Counted from the first letter of the stretch, positions 8,589 to 17,278 are shown. The stretch is DNA of 64,000 nt from Priestia megaterium NBRC 15308 = ATCC 14581 (GCF_000832985.1 NZ_CP009920.1:3466501-3530500); one strand, 5' to 3'. Numbers and translations are program-made. Notes: generated by a model from the sequence alone, not told the origin.

Positions 8589-9800
8589 GTGGACCCGTTA
8601 GATGTATTAACAAACATAGAGAAAACTCTTCCGTATTATCAAGCAATTTTTAGTGCAGATGGACATAGAGTAATTGGCTATGAAGTGTTGGCGAGGTTTC
8701 AAAATGAAGGGGAAATTGAAAGTCTCGGCCCATTCTTTCATGATGATGCGATTCCGGATGAATATCGCATAGAAGTTGATTATGCTGTTTTAACACAAGC
8801 GCTCGAGCATATGTTGACCCAGGAAGAACAATTTTTAATTTTTATTAATCAGAACCCTAATTTATTAATGAACGATCATGGAGAATCCTTGCTGGAATTA
8901 TTGCAACTTTTCGAAAATAAAGGATTATCGCTTGATCGAATTGTTCTCGAAATTACAGAACACAATTTTAGTGGAGATTTGGAATCACTTCAACACTTAC
9001 TAAAGTATTATCAAACATATGGTATTAAGATTGCAATTGATAATATAGGAAAAGAAAGTAGTAATCTAGACAGGATTGGGTTGCTTTCACCAGATATCTT
9101 AAAAGTAGATTTACATATTCTGAGACAAACGGACATGGCGCAGTCGTATCAAGACGTATTGTATTCTTTATCTCTGTTAGCAAGAAAAATGGGTGCTACG
9201 CTTCTATACGAAGATATAGAAGCCTCCTATCAGCTGCAATATGCATGGAGAAACGGAGGCAGGTATTTTCAAGGTTATTATTTACATAAGCCGGCTGCTG
9301 AACTTGTCGATCCCAACATCTTAAAGGATAAACTAAAGGAACGTTTTGAAATGTATATCGCTCACGAAAAGAAAAAGCTGCTTGCTGTTTACCAGCTGAC
9401 AGAACGTTTTCAAGATAAAATGCAGCAGGTAATGACAAAGTGCAGAAAGTTAGAAACGTATGACGATATGCTGCCTGTTATTGCAGAAGAACTATCCAAC
9501 GTGTGTTTTCGCCTTTACATCTGCGATGAAAATGGATTTCAAAAGTCTTCTAACTATGTAAAGAAAAACGAGGATTGGATTCTTGAACCTGAATATGTAA
9601 AGAAAAATTGGAGCTGGCGCCCATATTTTCTTGAGAATATTATTCGAATGAGCTATGAAAAAAAAGGCATATTATCAGATTTGTATAATGATATTGAAAC
9701 AGGTGAGAATATCCGAACTTTTTCGTATCCAATTGATAATATGCACTATATATTCCTTGATATTTCATATTCTTTTTTATACGAAAGAGACGTTTTGTAG
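8589..9800 (+). CDS. ykuI: YkuI: degenerate EAL domain protein with sensory C-terminus
   Basis: An EAL domain (about residues 10-250) is followed by the PAS-like YkuI_C domain (about 265-400). The signature is YEVLARF (E32, V33, L34) instead of EAL. Other EAL features remain (FINQNPNLLM, LEITEH, KIAIDNIG, LKVDLHI). B. subtilis YkuI binds cyclic di-GMP but phosphodiesterase activity has not been shown for it, so a receptor role is likely. The GTG start has a strong SD (AAGGAGAGGGGAG). It is monocistronic with its own terminator. Confidence 0.93.
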   Translation: MDPLDVLTNIEKTLPYYQAIFSADGHRVIGYEVLARFQNEGEIESLGPFFHDDAIPDEYRIEVDYAVLTQALEHMLTQEEQFLIFINQNPNLLMNDHGESLLELLQLFENKGLSLDRIVLEITEHNFSGDLESLQHLLKYYQTYGIKIAIDNIGKESSNLDRIGLLSPDILKVDLHILRQTDMAQSYQDVLYSLSLLARKMGATLLYEDIEASYQLQYAWRNGGRYFQGYYLHKPAAELVDPNILKDKLKERFEMYIAHEKKKLLAVYQLTERFQDKMQQVMTKCRKLETYDDMLPVIAEELSNVCFRLYICDENGFQKSSNYVKKNEDWILEPEYVKKNWSWRPYFLENIIRMSYEKKGILSDLYNDIETGENIRTFSYPIDNMHYIFLDISYSFLYERDVL

Positions 9801-9821
9801 AGAATAAATAAGTTGAAGTTA

Positions 9822-9857
9822 AACCGGCAACCAGCAAAAGTGGTTGCCGGTTTTTTA
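9822..9857 (+). terminator. Terminator after ykuI
   Basis: ACCGGCAACC pairs with GGTTGCCGGT, followed by T6. Confidence 0.88.
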
Positions 9858-9957
9858 TGTTTTTTTTAAAGGAGAACGACAGTCGGTTATAGGGATATGC
9901 ATAGGCAGGGGAAATTTCGGAATTCTAATAAAAAAGAAGTTAAGGAGCTGATTTAAT

Positions 9958-10440
9958 TTGAAGAAAATATGCTTACTTGTCTTTTTGCTGATTGTCTTGT
10001 ACTCAGGAAAATCTGTTCATGCAGAAGTATCAGGAGAGATTAGGCATGAAATCTTTATAAATTTGCAGGACGCTTATCAGGCTCAGCTAAGAGCTGCGTC
10101 TGCCCATACTAATCAAGACGCTGTTCGTGAGCTGAAATTGTTTTTAGATGATGAGTATGCATCTGTGTTTTTTAATGAGGCTCTCTTACAAAAAGCTCAA
10201 GGGTATGTCGGAGAGGGACCTGAATATTTAACACATTACATCCCTTTCTTTTCTTTTGATGAACAGACGAAGGTAGCTCTTCATTCCGACCAAAACAAAG
10301 CTTATGTCTATCAATTTTTTCCGGCTGTGCATAATGAACGGGTAAAATACCAAGATCATTACGAAATGATCACGTTAGTAAAAAAACAGGGGAAATGGAA
10401 AGTGCAAAAGTTTATATATAGTAAGAAACACTCAAAATAG
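9958..10440 (+). CDS. Secreted hypothetical protein, 160 residues
   Basis: A Sec-type signal (MKKICLLVFLLIVLYSGKSVHA, cleavage probably after VHA) precedes a soluble domain of about 137 residues. The rest reads as a long helix (FINLQDAYQAQLRA) followed by a mixed alpha/beta segment ending GKWKVQKFIY, reminiscent of small extracytoplasmic Bacillus DUF proteins. I do not recognise the family with certainty. The start is TTG after TTAAGGAGCTG. It converges on the glutaredoxin-like gene across a 16-bp inverted repeat. Confidence 0.75.
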   Translation: MKKICLLVFLLIVLYSGKSVHAEVSGEIRHEIFINLQDAYQAQLRAASAHTNQDAVRELKLFLDDEYASVFFNEALLQKAQGYVGEGPEYLTHYIPFFSFDEQTKVALHSDQNKAYVYQFFPAVHNERVKYQDHYEMITLVKKQGKWKVQKFIYSKKHSK

Positions 10441-10468
10441 CCGAGGAAAGCTTATTTTGAGTGTTTCT
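10424..10468. terminator. Inverted repeat between convergent genes
   Basis: Sixteen-base perfect arms (AGAAACACTCAAAATA and its complement) surround a 13-base loop. It covers the end of the secreted-protein gene and stops just before the glutaredoxin-like stop codon. There is no long T-run outside the stem, so terminator efficiency is uncertain. Confidence 0.6.
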
Positions 10469-10469
10469 G

Positions 10470-10706
10470 TTATCCGATGTTAAGAAGCTTCTCAAGCGCT
10501 TGAAGGTCAAATCCTCTGATAATTTCCTGGTCAACACGAATGGTCGGAGTGGAATAAGACTCTAACTCAGTAGTCATTCGTTTTCGAGCAGAAGCATCTT
10601 TAGATACGTCAAATTCTTTATAGGAAACGTGATGATGCTGTAAAAACTGTTTAACAATTTCGCAAGGTGGGCAAGCTGGTTGTGTGTACAACTCTATAGA
10701 TCTCAA
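10470..10706 (-). CDS. Glutaredoxin-like protein, CPPC active site
   Basis: This 78-residue thioredoxin-fold protein has the redox motif CPPC in ELYTQPACPPCEIVKQFL, the cis-proline segment STPTIRV and a C-terminal GFDLQALEKLL helix. These are typical of NrdH/glutaredoxin-like proteins that reduce disulfides in the cytoplasm. The TTG at 10706 lies six bases after GGGAGGTG; a GTG at 10715 lies inside the SD and is rejected. The partner reductase and substrate cannot be told from context. Confidence 0.85.
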   Translation of the reverse strand: MRSIELYTQPACPPCEIVKQFLQHHHVSYKEFDVSKDASARKRMTTELESYSTPTIRVDQEIIRGFDLQALEKLLNIG

Positions 10707-10767
10707 TGAAAGCACCTCCCTATATTAAAATGAATGGTGTTAAAGTAGAATGAAGTTTTGTATGATA

Positions 10768-10816
10768 CATAGTATATCGCTATGTTATTATAATAAAAAA
10801 CGACATATATCGCTAT
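10768..10816. repeat. Tandem TATATCGCTAT repeats upstream of ykuJ
   Basis: TATATCGCTAT occurs at 10773-10783 and 10806-10816, exactly 33 bases apart. The first copy sits inside an inverted repeat ACATAG-N7-CTATGT. TATAAT sequences lie at 10789 and 10814. The array may be an operator for ykuJ or the divergent glutaredoxin gene, but nothing identifies the regulator. Confidence 0.4.
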
Positions 10817-10986
10817 AATAAGGCATTTTCTTATGAAAAATCACGTAAAGTACTTGTGTTTTTTTAGTATGTGGCATATAGTGAAATGGTGTCTTTTAAG
10901 TATTAGTTTAGATAACGTATTTATTTGAATTGATATTGTAGAAAAGTCGAATGCGTAATGATGTAATAGGTGAAAGGAGAGATTAT

Positions 10987-11223
10987 ATGTCACAATTACA
11001 AGGTATTTTAACTCGTCTTGTGAATCTCCGTGAGCAAGCAAGTGGAAGTGAAGCGCCACAACGCTTCTTCGAAGTAGAGGGAAAAAGAATTTGCAGCGTG
11101 AAATATCATGCAAAAACTGAAACATACGAACTTGAAGTATATCAAGATGGTGAAAAGCCAGCCGTTTATCAATTTGATAACGTTGATATGATTGCAATTG
11201 AAATTTTTGAACTTATTCATTAA
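10987..11223 (+). CDS. ykuJ: YkuJ family protein (DUF1797)
   Basis: The 78-residue protein matches YkuJ in length, sequence and position after ykuI. It is a small soluble alpha/beta protein with no signal or membrane segment. The ATG at 10987 follows GAAAGGAGAG at good spacing. Its role is unknown. The neighbouring B. subtilis genes ykuK and ykzF are absent here, so ykuJ stands next to darB. Confidence 0.88.
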   Translation: MSQLQGILTRLVNLREQASGSEAPQRFFEVEGKRICSVKYHAKTETYELEVYQDGEKPAVYQFDNVDMIAIEIFELIH

Positions 11224-11243
11224 GGGATAAAGCAAAACGAATG

Positions 11244-11278
11244 CCGCAAAGGATTTTATACTTTGCGGTATTTTTTTG
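11244..11278 (+). terminator. Terminator after ykuJ
   Basis: CCGCAAAG pairs with CTTTGCGG, followed by TATTTTTTT. Confidence 0.85.
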
Positions 11279-11428
11279 TTACTGCGTATGGAGTTTTTGC
11301 GGTGGCTTCCGCCCTATTTTCCCGAGAAATATCGACAAAGTGATAGCGGATTTTCTGATAAATAGAAGGAACGGGTCGAATGCTGTAAAAAAATCAAAAT
11401 AAAAAATTCAGATAATTATGAACTTTCG

Positions 11429-11457
11429 TTGACACTTGTTTTAAAAAAATCTAGACT
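11429..11457 (+). promoter_or_regulatory. Sigma-A promoter for the darB leader
   Basis: TTGACA (11429-11434), 17-base spacer, TAGACT (11452-11457). The expected start near 11464 leaves a leader of about 140 bases before darB. This is the main regulatory content of the 380-base gap after ykuJ. Confidence 0.6.
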
Positions 11458-11480
11458 TAACATATAAGGGAGAACATCGA

Positions 11481-11546
11481 TTGTGTCTGTTTCTATTCCC
11501 TCTTAAAGATTCGCATTTACGTAAGCAAGCTATTTTCATTTTGTAG
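11481..11546 (+). CDS. Candidate leader peptide upstream of darB
   Basis: A TTG-started frame of 21 codons (MCLFLFPLKDSHLRKQAIFI plus Leu) follows AAGGGAGA by seven bases. Its last codons overlap the left arm of a terminator-like hairpin, the arrangement expected of a translation-coupled attenuator. Leu and Phe are frequent. Translation is unproven and the peptide is not one I recognise. Confidence 0.35.
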   Translation: MCLFLFPLKDSHLRKQAIFIL

Positions 11547-11563
11547 CTTGTTCTTTTTCTCTT
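11524..11563 (+). terminator. Terminator-like hairpin in the darB leader
   Basis: AGCAAGCTA (11524-11532) pairs with TAGCTTGTT (11544-11552), followed by CTTTTTCTCTTT. It lies between a good promoter and the darB ribosome site, so it probably attenuates darB or ends a short RNA of about 95 bases. Confidence 0.6.
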
Positions 11564-11605
11564 TACACACGTGGAAGTTATGAGAAATGGAAGGAGAATG
11601 TATAA

Positions 11606-12061
11606 ATGATTGATATTGATCACAATCAGTTAAATCAAATTGAACTTCGAGATTTGCTTGTCACTTCTGATAAAGTTGCTCATGTTCAAGTGGGAAATAA
11701 TTTAGAACATGCTTTGCTTGTGTTAACAAAGACTGGCTATACGTCCATTCCCGTATTAAATCCAAGGTTTCAGCTGCAGGGGTTCGTGAGTATGACGCTT
11801 ATTTTAGATTCGATTTTAGGATTAAAGCGCATTGAATTTGAACGATTAGAAACCATGAAAGTAGAAGAAGTTATGAATCAAAATGTTCCTCGTGTCTCCA
11901 TGAAAAAATCCGTATTAAAAGTCATAAATGCCATGATTAACCATCCTTTTTTGTGCGTAGAGAATGAAGATGGCATTTTTGAAGGGATTTTAACACGAAG
12001 AAATTTGTTAAAGTCATTAAGAAGGCAGTCCATCATTCTCCCGAAAGAGTTATTTCAATAA
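11606..12061 (+). CDS. darB: Cyclic di-AMP-binding CBS protein DarB (YkuL)
   Basis: Two CBS domains (about residues 15-75 and 85-140) make up nearly the whole 151-residue protein, matching B. subtilis DarB/YkuL (147). In B. subtilis DarB binds c-di-AMP; when unliganded it binds Rel, raising (p)ppGpp, and pyruvate carboxylase PycA. A PycA gene is also in this window. SD GGAAGGAGAATG precedes the ATG. The leader has a promoter, a possible leader peptide and a terminator-like hairpin. It lies directly upstream of ccpC, as in B. subtilis. Confidence 0.92.
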   Translation: MIDIDHNQLNQIELRDLLVTSDKVAHVQVGNNLEHALLVLTKTGYTSIPVLNPRFQLQGFVSMTLILDSILGLKRIEFERLETMKVEEVMNQNVPRVSMKKSVLKVINAMINHPFLCVENEDGIFEGILTRRNLLKSLRRQSIILPKELFQ

Positions 12062-12160
12062 TTTTTTTAAGAAATCGTGTTTCAGCCTATCTTTCTCCGT
12101 TTTTTTCTTATATGATAAAGGTAAAATGAAAGTAAAAAGAGGCTTGAAAGGAATAACTGA

Positions 12161-13039
12161 ATGCAATTAATAGAATGTCGAATGCTCGTTGTATTAGCTC
12201 AAGAATTAAATATGAGAAAAGCTGCAGAGAGATTATTTGTATCACAACCAGCTTTATCACAGAGGCTGCAAACCATTGAAAAAGCATGGGATACACAAAT
12301 CTTCATTCGTTCGCAAAAAGGACTGTCATTAACGCCTGCTGGAGAAAAGATTGTTCAATTTGCAAAAGAAGTGGTAGAAAAAGAAGATCGGGTTCGTGAG
12401 GACTTGCATCATTTAGATAATGAGGTATATGGTACACTCAAATTAGCGGTGGCTTCGATTATTGGACAGCACTGGCTGCCGGCGGTGTTAAAACGCTATA
12501 TGGATCGTTACCCACATGCTAAAATCTCTCTTGTAACCGGATGGAGCAGTGAAATGCTTCGCTATCTGTACGAAGATGAGGTACATATTGGAATCATACG
12601 CGGAAATCCGGATTGGAAAGGTGTCAAAGAACATTTGTTTACAGATCCTCTTTACCTAGTTGATTCAGAAATTGAAAGGGCAGCGGAAGTAGTAAATACT
12701 CATCGACCATTTATTCAATTTAAAAGTGACTCAACGTATTATCAAGAAATTTTAGAATGGTGGCATCGAGAGTTTCATACTACACCGAAGCGTACGATTG
12801 TAGTGGATCAGATTGAGACGTGTAAGCAAATGGCTTTAAATGGTCTTGGCTTCGCTATTTTACCATCGATTGCTATTAAAGAAGCTGGAAGCCATATTCA
12901 CCGGACGCCGCTTCTGAAAGCAAATGGAGAGCCAATTACGCGAGACACTTCTTTAGTTGGATATGAATCAGCGTTTAAGCTGAAGCAAGTTCGAGCATTT
13001 GTTGATATTGTACGTGAATATGTAAGAGAAACGGTCTAA
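12161..13039 (+). CDS. ccpC: LysR-type TCA-cycle regulator CcpC
   Basis: An N-terminal winged helix-turn-helix (about residues 1-60: LNMRKAAERLFVSQPALSQR) is followed by a LysR periplasmic-binding-like effector domain (about 90-290). The length (292) and the position after darB match CcpC, which represses citrate synthase and aconitase genes and responds to citrate. The SD GAAAGGAATAA precedes the ATG. In B. subtilis the flavodoxin genes ykuNOP follow; here dapH follows directly after a terminator. Confidence 0.93.
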   Translation: MQLIECRMLVVLAQELNMRKAAERLFVSQPALSQRLQTIEKAWDTQIFIRSQKGLSLTPAGEKIVQFAKEVVEKEDRVREDLHHLDNEVYGTLKLAVASIIGQHWLPAVLKRYMDRYPHAKISLVTGWSSEMLRYLYEDEVHIGIIRGNPDWKGVKEHLFTDPLYLVDSEIERAAEVVNTHRPFIQFKSDSTYYQEILEWWHREFHTTPKRTIVVDQIETCKQMALNGLGFAILPSIAIKEAGSHIHRTPLLKANGEPITRDTSLVGYESAFKLKQVRAFVDIVREYVRETV

Positions 13040-13067
13040 AGCGAGCCTAGATGCTCGCTTTTTTTAT
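13038..13067 (+). terminator. Terminator after ccpC
   Basis: AAGCGAGC pairs with GCTCGCTT, followed by T7. Confidence 0.88.
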
Positions 13068-13105
13068 TTGCAATCGTTATCTTTTTATTAAAACGATAAT
13101 GATGC

Positions 13106-13134
13106 TTGTCATTGTGAAAGCATTTTGTTACATT
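13106..13134 (+). promoter_or_regulatory. Candidate sigma-A promoter for dapH
   Basis: TTGTCA (13106-13111) and TACATT (13129-13134) have a 17-base spacer and lie 35 bases before the dapH start. Confidence 0.45.
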
Positions 13135-13168
13135 AAATGAGACATTGCTTACTTAGGAGGAATACATA

Positions 13169-13888
13169 ATGAAAATGATGGATGCTAATGAGATTATCTC
13201 ATTTATTCAAAACAGCACAAAATCAACACCGGTAAAAGTTTACGTAAAAGGTGAAGTAGAAGGAATTGACTTTGGTTCATCTTCTAAAACATTCGTAACG
13301 GGAAACACAGGTGTAGTATTTGGCGAATGGAAAGAAATCAAAGCTGCTATTGAAGCAAACGAAGGAAAAATTGAAGACTACGTAATTGAAAACGATCGCC
13401 GCAACTCTGCGATTCCTTTATTAGATATGAAAGGAATTAAAGCTCGTATTGAGCCAGGCGCTATTATTCGCGATCAAGTTGAAATCGGGGACAACGCTGT
13501 TATTATGATGGGTGCATCTATTAACATCGGCTCGGTGATCGGTGAAGGAACAATGATCGACATGAACGTAGTACTTGGTGGTCGTGCAACAGTAGGTAAA
13601 AACTGTCACATCGGTGCAGGTTCTGTATTAGCTGGTGTTATTGAGCCACCTTCTGCAAAACCAGTTGTAGTAGAAGATGATGTAGTAATCGGTGCTAATG
13701 CTGTTGTTCTTGAAGGTGTAACAGTAGGTAAAGGTGCCGTAGTTGCTGCAGGTGCAATTGTGGTAGAAGATGTAGCTCCTTACACAGTAGTAGCAGGTAC
13801 GCCGGCTCGCGTTATTAAAGAAATTGACGAAAAAACAAAGTCTAAAACAGAAATCAAGCAAGAATTGCGTCAATTAAACGAAGAATAA
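13169..13888 (+). CDS. dapH: Tetrahydrodipicolinate N-acetyltransferase
   Basis: DapH acetylates tetrahydrodipicolinate with acetyl-CoA in the acetyl branch of DAP/lysine synthesis, feeding peptidoglycan and spore dipicolinate. The N-terminal domain ([14 protein letters not shown]) precedes a left-handed beta-helix of hexapeptide repeats (about residues 90-215, such as [16 protein letters not shown] and [13 protein letters not shown]). The length (239) fits the family (236 in B. subtilis). The SD AGGAGG is eight bases before the ATG. It is followed by dapL, the deacetylase of the same branch. Confidence 0.96.
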   Translation: MKMMDANEIISFIQNSTKSTPVKVYVKGEVEGIDFGSSSKTFVTGNTGVVFGEWKEIKAAIEANEGKIEDYVIENDRRNSAIPLLDMKGIKARIEPGAIIRDQVEIGDNAVIMMGASINIGSVIGEGTMIDMNVVLGGRATVGKNCHIGAGSVLAGVIEPPSAKPVVVEDDVVIGANAVVLEGVTVGKGAVVAAGAIVVEDVAPYTVVAGTPARVIKEIDEKTKSKTEIKQELRQLNEE

Positions 13889-14032
13889 GAAAAACAATCG
13901 GTTTGCGCTTTTTCTTTGCTGAATTAATAGGTTTTAGCGATTGGGATACTGAATCCTTGAACGTATCATAGGGACAAGTTGGAAGCGTGGGCAACCACGC
14001 TTTCTTCTTTATTTCGTGAGGAGGACATACAC

Positions 14033-15160
14033 ATGGCTGAAAATGAATTTGTGAAAATAAGAAGAGAGCTACATAAAATTCCTGAATTAGGGTTTCAAGA
14101 GGTGAAAACACAGCGTTTTTTGCTTGATTATATTAAAACTCTTCCGCAAGAGCGCTTAGAAGTAAAGACGTGGAAAACAGGACTCTTTGTTAAAGTACAT
14201 GGTAAAAATCCAACTAAAACAATAGGCTACCGAGCAGATATTGACGGGCTTCCTATCACGGAAGAAACGAATTATTCTTTTCAATCACAGCATGAAGGAC
14301 TTATGCATGCCTGCGGACATGATATGCATATGGCCATTGGGCTAGGCGTACTGACTTACTTTGCTCAGCATGAAATCAAAGATAATGTACTGTTTATCTT
14401 TCAACCTGCAGAAGAGGGGCCAGGAGGAGCACAGCCAATGCTCCAAAGCGATATCATGAAAGAATGGCTTCCAGATTTCATCTTCGCCCTTCACGTAGCG
14501 CCTGAATATCCGGTTGGGTCGATTGCGCTGAAGGAAGGGTTGCTATTTGCTAACACGTCTGAGCTATTTATTGATTTAAAAGGAAAAGGTGGCCATGCTG
14601 CTTATCCACATACAACAAATGATATGGTAGTTGCTGCATGTCAGCTCGTTTCACAGCTTCAAACTATTGTTGCTCGCAACGTTGATCCGCTAGACAGCGC
14701 TGTAATTACAGTAGGAAAAATTCAAGGCGGGACGGTTCAAAATATTATTGCGGAGCGAGCTCGCATAGAAGGAACCATTCGCACGCTATCTCCTGAATCA
14801 ATGACGCGTGTTAAAGAACGAATTGAAGCGATTGTTAAAGGAGTAGAAGTGGGGTATCAGTGTGAAACAGCCATTGATTATGGCTGTATGTATCATCAAG
14901 TATATAATCACCATGAAGTCACGCGAGAGTTCATGGAATTTGCCAAAGCGCAAACGAACGTGGATGTGATTGAGTGCAAAGAAGCAATGACGGGAGAAGA
15001 TTTTGGCTATATGCTAAAAGATATTCCTGGATTTATGTTTTGGCTTGGCGTTCAGTCTGAATATGGGCTTCATCATGCAAAGCTGCAGCCTCATGAAGGC
15101 GCAATAGACATTGCGATTTCACTTATTACAAAATATTTTGAACATAAAGGCAATCAATAA
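14033..15160 (+). CDS. dapL: N-acetyl-LL-diaminopimelate deacetylase
   Basis: This M20-family amidohydrolase has the metal-binding motifs [10 protein letters not shown] and [10 protein letters not shown], with the dimerisation lid domain between about residues 170 and 285. It removes the acetyl group from N-acetyl-LL-DAP, completing the branch begun by DapH. The ATG at 14033 follows GTGAGGAGGAC; it gives 375 residues against 374 in B. subtilis YkuR. A longer frame from 13979 lacks an SD. It lies 144 bases after dapH and probably shares its transcript. Confidence 0.95.
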   Translation: MAENEFVKIRRELHKIPELGFQEVKTQRFLLDYIKTLPQERLEVKTWKTGLFVKVHGKNPTKTIGYRADIDGLPITEETNYSFQSQHEGLMHACGHDMHMAIGLGVLTYFAQHEIKDNVLFIFQPAEEGPGGAQPMLQSDIMKEWLPDFIFALHVAPEYPVGSIALKEGLLFANTSELFIDLKGKGGHAAYPHTTNDMVVAACQLVSQLQTIVARNVDPLDSAVITVGKIQGGTVQNIIAERARIEGTIRTLSPESMTRVKERIEAIVKGVEVGYQCETAIDYGCMYHQVYNHHEVTREFMEFAKAQTNVDVIECKEAMTGEDFGYMLKDIPGFMFWLGVQSEYGLHHAKLQPHEGAIDIAISLITKYFEHKGNQ

Positions 15161-15216
15161 ATCGTATAATCATTTTTCCTTATGGCTAAATTAATACCAT
15201 GAGGAGGTGGGCAACG

Positions 15217-15462
15217 ATGGCACGAATTGGTGTAGAATACGGTTTAACAGATGTACAGGCTGCACTTCAGCAGCTCGGACACGAAGTGGTACAATTACGC
15301 AACGAAAGTGATGCACAAGGGTGCGATTGCTGTGTTGTAACAGGACAGGATTCAAACGTAATGGGGATTTCTGATGCAGTAACGCAAGGCTCAGTTATTA
15401 CAGCTAGCGGATTAACAGCAGAAGAAATTTGTCAGCAAGTAGGCAACAAGGTACAAGGATAA
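15217..15462 (+). CDS. ykuS: UPF0180 family protein YkuS
   Basis: The 81-residue protein starts at the ATG after GAGGAGGTGGGCAACG. It matches YkuS/UPF0180 by the N-terminal [22 protein letters not shown] and the [16 protein letters not shown] segment with adjacent cysteines. No function is established. It is the last gene of the dapH-dapL-ykuS run and ends at a terminator shared with convergent ykuT. Confidence 0.9.
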   Translation: MARIGVEYGLTDVQAALQQLGHEVVQLRNESDAQGCDCCVVTGQDSNVMGISDAVTQGSVITASGLTAEEICQQVGNKVQG

Positions 15463-15466
15463 AAGA

Positions 15467-15500
15467 AAGCCGAAGGATATAAATCCTTCGGCTATTTTTT
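15467..15500. terminator. Terminator between ykuS and ykuT
   Basis: AGCCGAAGGAT pairs with ATCCTTCGGCT around a four-base loop, followed by ATTTTTT on the plus strand. Confidence 0.88.
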
Positions 15501-16362
15501 ATGCATGCTGAGGCTGCTTGGCATCTTCAGGCTGCTTTTTATCAATATTTACTTGATGAGGGAACGGAATATCAATACCGTTTGCGTCAAACGCTTCTTT
15601 AAACTCTTTGCGAAGCTGACGTTCAACTCCCCACTGTTCACCGTTTTTAGCTTTGCCAACTACACGAAGCACAACGTCCGATGCGCCTAGGCCTTGAACT
15701 CCTATCACGTTTGGGCCTTCTACAATGTTTTCATTTGTTGCAGCAACGCGCTCGCATACTTTTTCTAGTACGGAAATAGCTTTGTCAATATCATCATCAT
15801 ACGAAATGCCAATATCAATCAACGCACGCATATTGCCCCGGGAATGATTGCTTAAACTTGTAATTTCACGGTTAGGCACATAGTGTAGAGTTCCATCAAA
15901 TCCGCGAATTTGAGTAGTACGAAGACCTACTGATTCGACAATTCCTGAAAAACTTCCGGTTGTGACATAGTCGTCAACATCAAGCTGTTTTTCAAGAAGC
16001 AAAAAGAAACCTGTTACAACGTCGCTAACCAGTCCTTGAGCACCGAACCCGATTGCTAGGCCAACAACTCCGGCACCGGCTAATAAAGCTGTGGCGTGGA
16101 TATTTACTGCTTCAAGCAGCATGACGACAAAAATAAAAATAAGTACATATGAAAACACATTAACGGTTAAACTTTTGAGTGTGAGCATACGTCCGCGCGT
16201 AGCATTTTCGCGCTCACTCATTTTTTCAAAGGAACGTTCAATAACTTTTTTACCAATTGCTCGTACAAGTAAAAACACAATGGTAATGGCAATGAGTTTT
16301 AACACAATAACTCCAGCATTGGTAAGAAGCTGTTCCCAGTTGATGTCTTGCATCTTAAACAT
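15499..16362 (-). CDS. ykuT: MscS-type mechanosensitive channel YkuT
   Basis: Three membrane segments lie in the first 125 residues (IVLKLIAITIVFLLV, VFSYVLIFIFVVMLL and the glycine-rich pore helix ALLAGAGVVGLAIGFGAQGL). A cytoplasmic MscS beta domain (DDYVTTGSFSGIVESVGLRTTQIRG) and an alpha/beta C-terminus follow. It opens under hypo-osmotic stress to release solutes. The 287-residue length is typical. It is divergent from the ykuU peroxiredoxin. Confidence 0.93.
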   Translation of the reverse strand: MFKMQDINWEQLLTNAGVIVLKLIAITIVFLLVRAIGKKVIERSFEKMSERENATRGRMLTLKSLTVNVFSYVLIFIFVVMLLEAVNIHATALLAGAGVVGLAIGFGAQGLVSDVVTGFFLLLEKQLDVDDYVTTGSFSGIVESVGLRTTQIRGFDGTLHYVPNREITSLSNHSRGNMRALIDIGISYDDDIDKAISVLEKVCERVAATNENIVEGPNVIGVQGLGASDVVLRVVGKAKNGEQWGVERQLRKEFKEAFDANGIDIPFPHQVNIDKKQPEDAKQPQHA

Positions 16363-16718
16363 TAATTGTTCATCCTTCCTATGTTCTGTTTCAATATTAA
16401 TAAGTGGGAATTTATTCTCTGGAAAATATTTTGTAAGAGTATGAGCACATTTGTTTATTCCCGATATTAGACATGCTAAACTGAGAAGGTAAATAAATGC
16501 AACCCTTTTATAGCATTTTTTTGCTGAAGTCAGGGTTTAATTTGCCCTAAAGGCGGGCATAACAACTATATTGCCATTATAAGGTGTTGTTTAAATTAAT
16601 TCTTAATTAATATTGACTAAAAAAACAATATCCATTATAATGAAAACCGTTATAACAGTACATAAGTGAGAATGTTTTATACATTTTCTCATTTAATAAT
16701 TATTTGGAGGGATCATGT
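16363..16718. other. Divergent ykuT/ykuU intergenic region
   Basis: This 356-base gap holds the ykuU promoter (16613-16641). It also holds a nested hairpin, AACCCT (16501-16506) with AGGGTT (16532-16537) around AGCA/TGCT, then GCCC/GGGC (16543-16558). The structured part would lie in the ykuT leader or upstream of the ykuU promoter. No gene is visible. Confidence 0.4.
16613..16641 (+). promoter_or_regulatory. Sigma-A promoter for ykuU, with PerR-like half-sites
   Basis: TTGACT (16613-16618), 17-base spacer and consensus TATAAT (16636-16641). The -10 lies in ATTATAATGA, matching the left half of the PerR box (TTATAAT-N-ATTATAA), and TTATAAC follows at 16650. The right half is poor, so PerR control is only a possibility. 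Confidence 0.65.
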
Positions 16719-17267
16719 ATGCCAGAACGTATGGTAGGTAAACAAGCTCCACGCTTTGAAATGGAAGCTGTATTATCAAACAAAGAATTCGGTAAAGTTA
16801 GCTTAGAAGAAAATATTAAAAATGACAAATGGACAGTATTATTCTTCTATCCAATGGACTTTACATTTGTATGTCCAACAGAAATCACTGCACTTTCTGA
16901 CCGTTATGATGAGTTTGAAGATCTTGACGCAGAAGTAATCGGTGTTTCTACAGACACAATCCATACACACTTAGCTTGGATCAACACTGATCGTAAAGAT
17001 AATGGTTTAGGTGATCTTAAATATCCATTAGCAGCTGATACAAATCACGTTGTTTCTCGTGAGTACGGCGTTTTAATTGAAGAAGAAGGTGTAGCACTTC
17101 GCGGTTTATACATCATCAGCCCAGAAGGCGAATTACAATATTCAGTTGTAAACCACAACAATATTGGCCGTGACGTTGATGAAACTTTACGTGTTCTTCA
17201 AGCGTTACAAACTGGCGGACTTTGCCCAGCTAACTGGAAACCAGGTCAAGCTACTTTAAACGCGTAA
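16719..17267 (+). CDS. ykuU: 2-Cys peroxiredoxin YkuU (AhpC/TSA family)
   Basis: YkuU is a thiol peroxidase: the peroxidatic Cys sits in DFTFVCPTE (about residue 50) and the resolving Cys in GGLCPANWKPG near the C-terminus. The ATG at 16719 follows TTGGAGGGATC; a TTG at 16704 would lie inside the SD and is rejected. The length is 182 residues (180 in B. subtilis). It is followed by the thioredoxin-like ykuV, its likely functional partner. Codon use suggests strong expression. Confidence 0.94.
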   Translation: MPERMVGKQAPRFEMEAVLSNKEFGKVSLEENIKNDKWTVLFFYPMDFTFVCPTEITALSDRYDEFEDLDAEVIGVSTDTIHTHLAWINTDRKDNGLGDLKYPLAADTNHVVSREYGVLIEEEGVALRGLYIISPEGELQYSVVNHNNIGRDVDETLRVLQALQTGGLCPANWKPGQATLNA

Positions 17268-17278
17268 GCACAACGTTT

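Noticed and set aside
11441-11623. Minus-strand 60-codon frame over the darB leader
   Set aside because: No SD, and it overlaps a well-formed plus-strand promoter and terminator hairpin.
12114-12124. TTAT-ATG-ATAA as a CcpC operator before ccpC
   Set aside because: CcpC sites as I remember them are ATAA...TTAT dyads with longer spacing; the orientation and spacing here do not fit.
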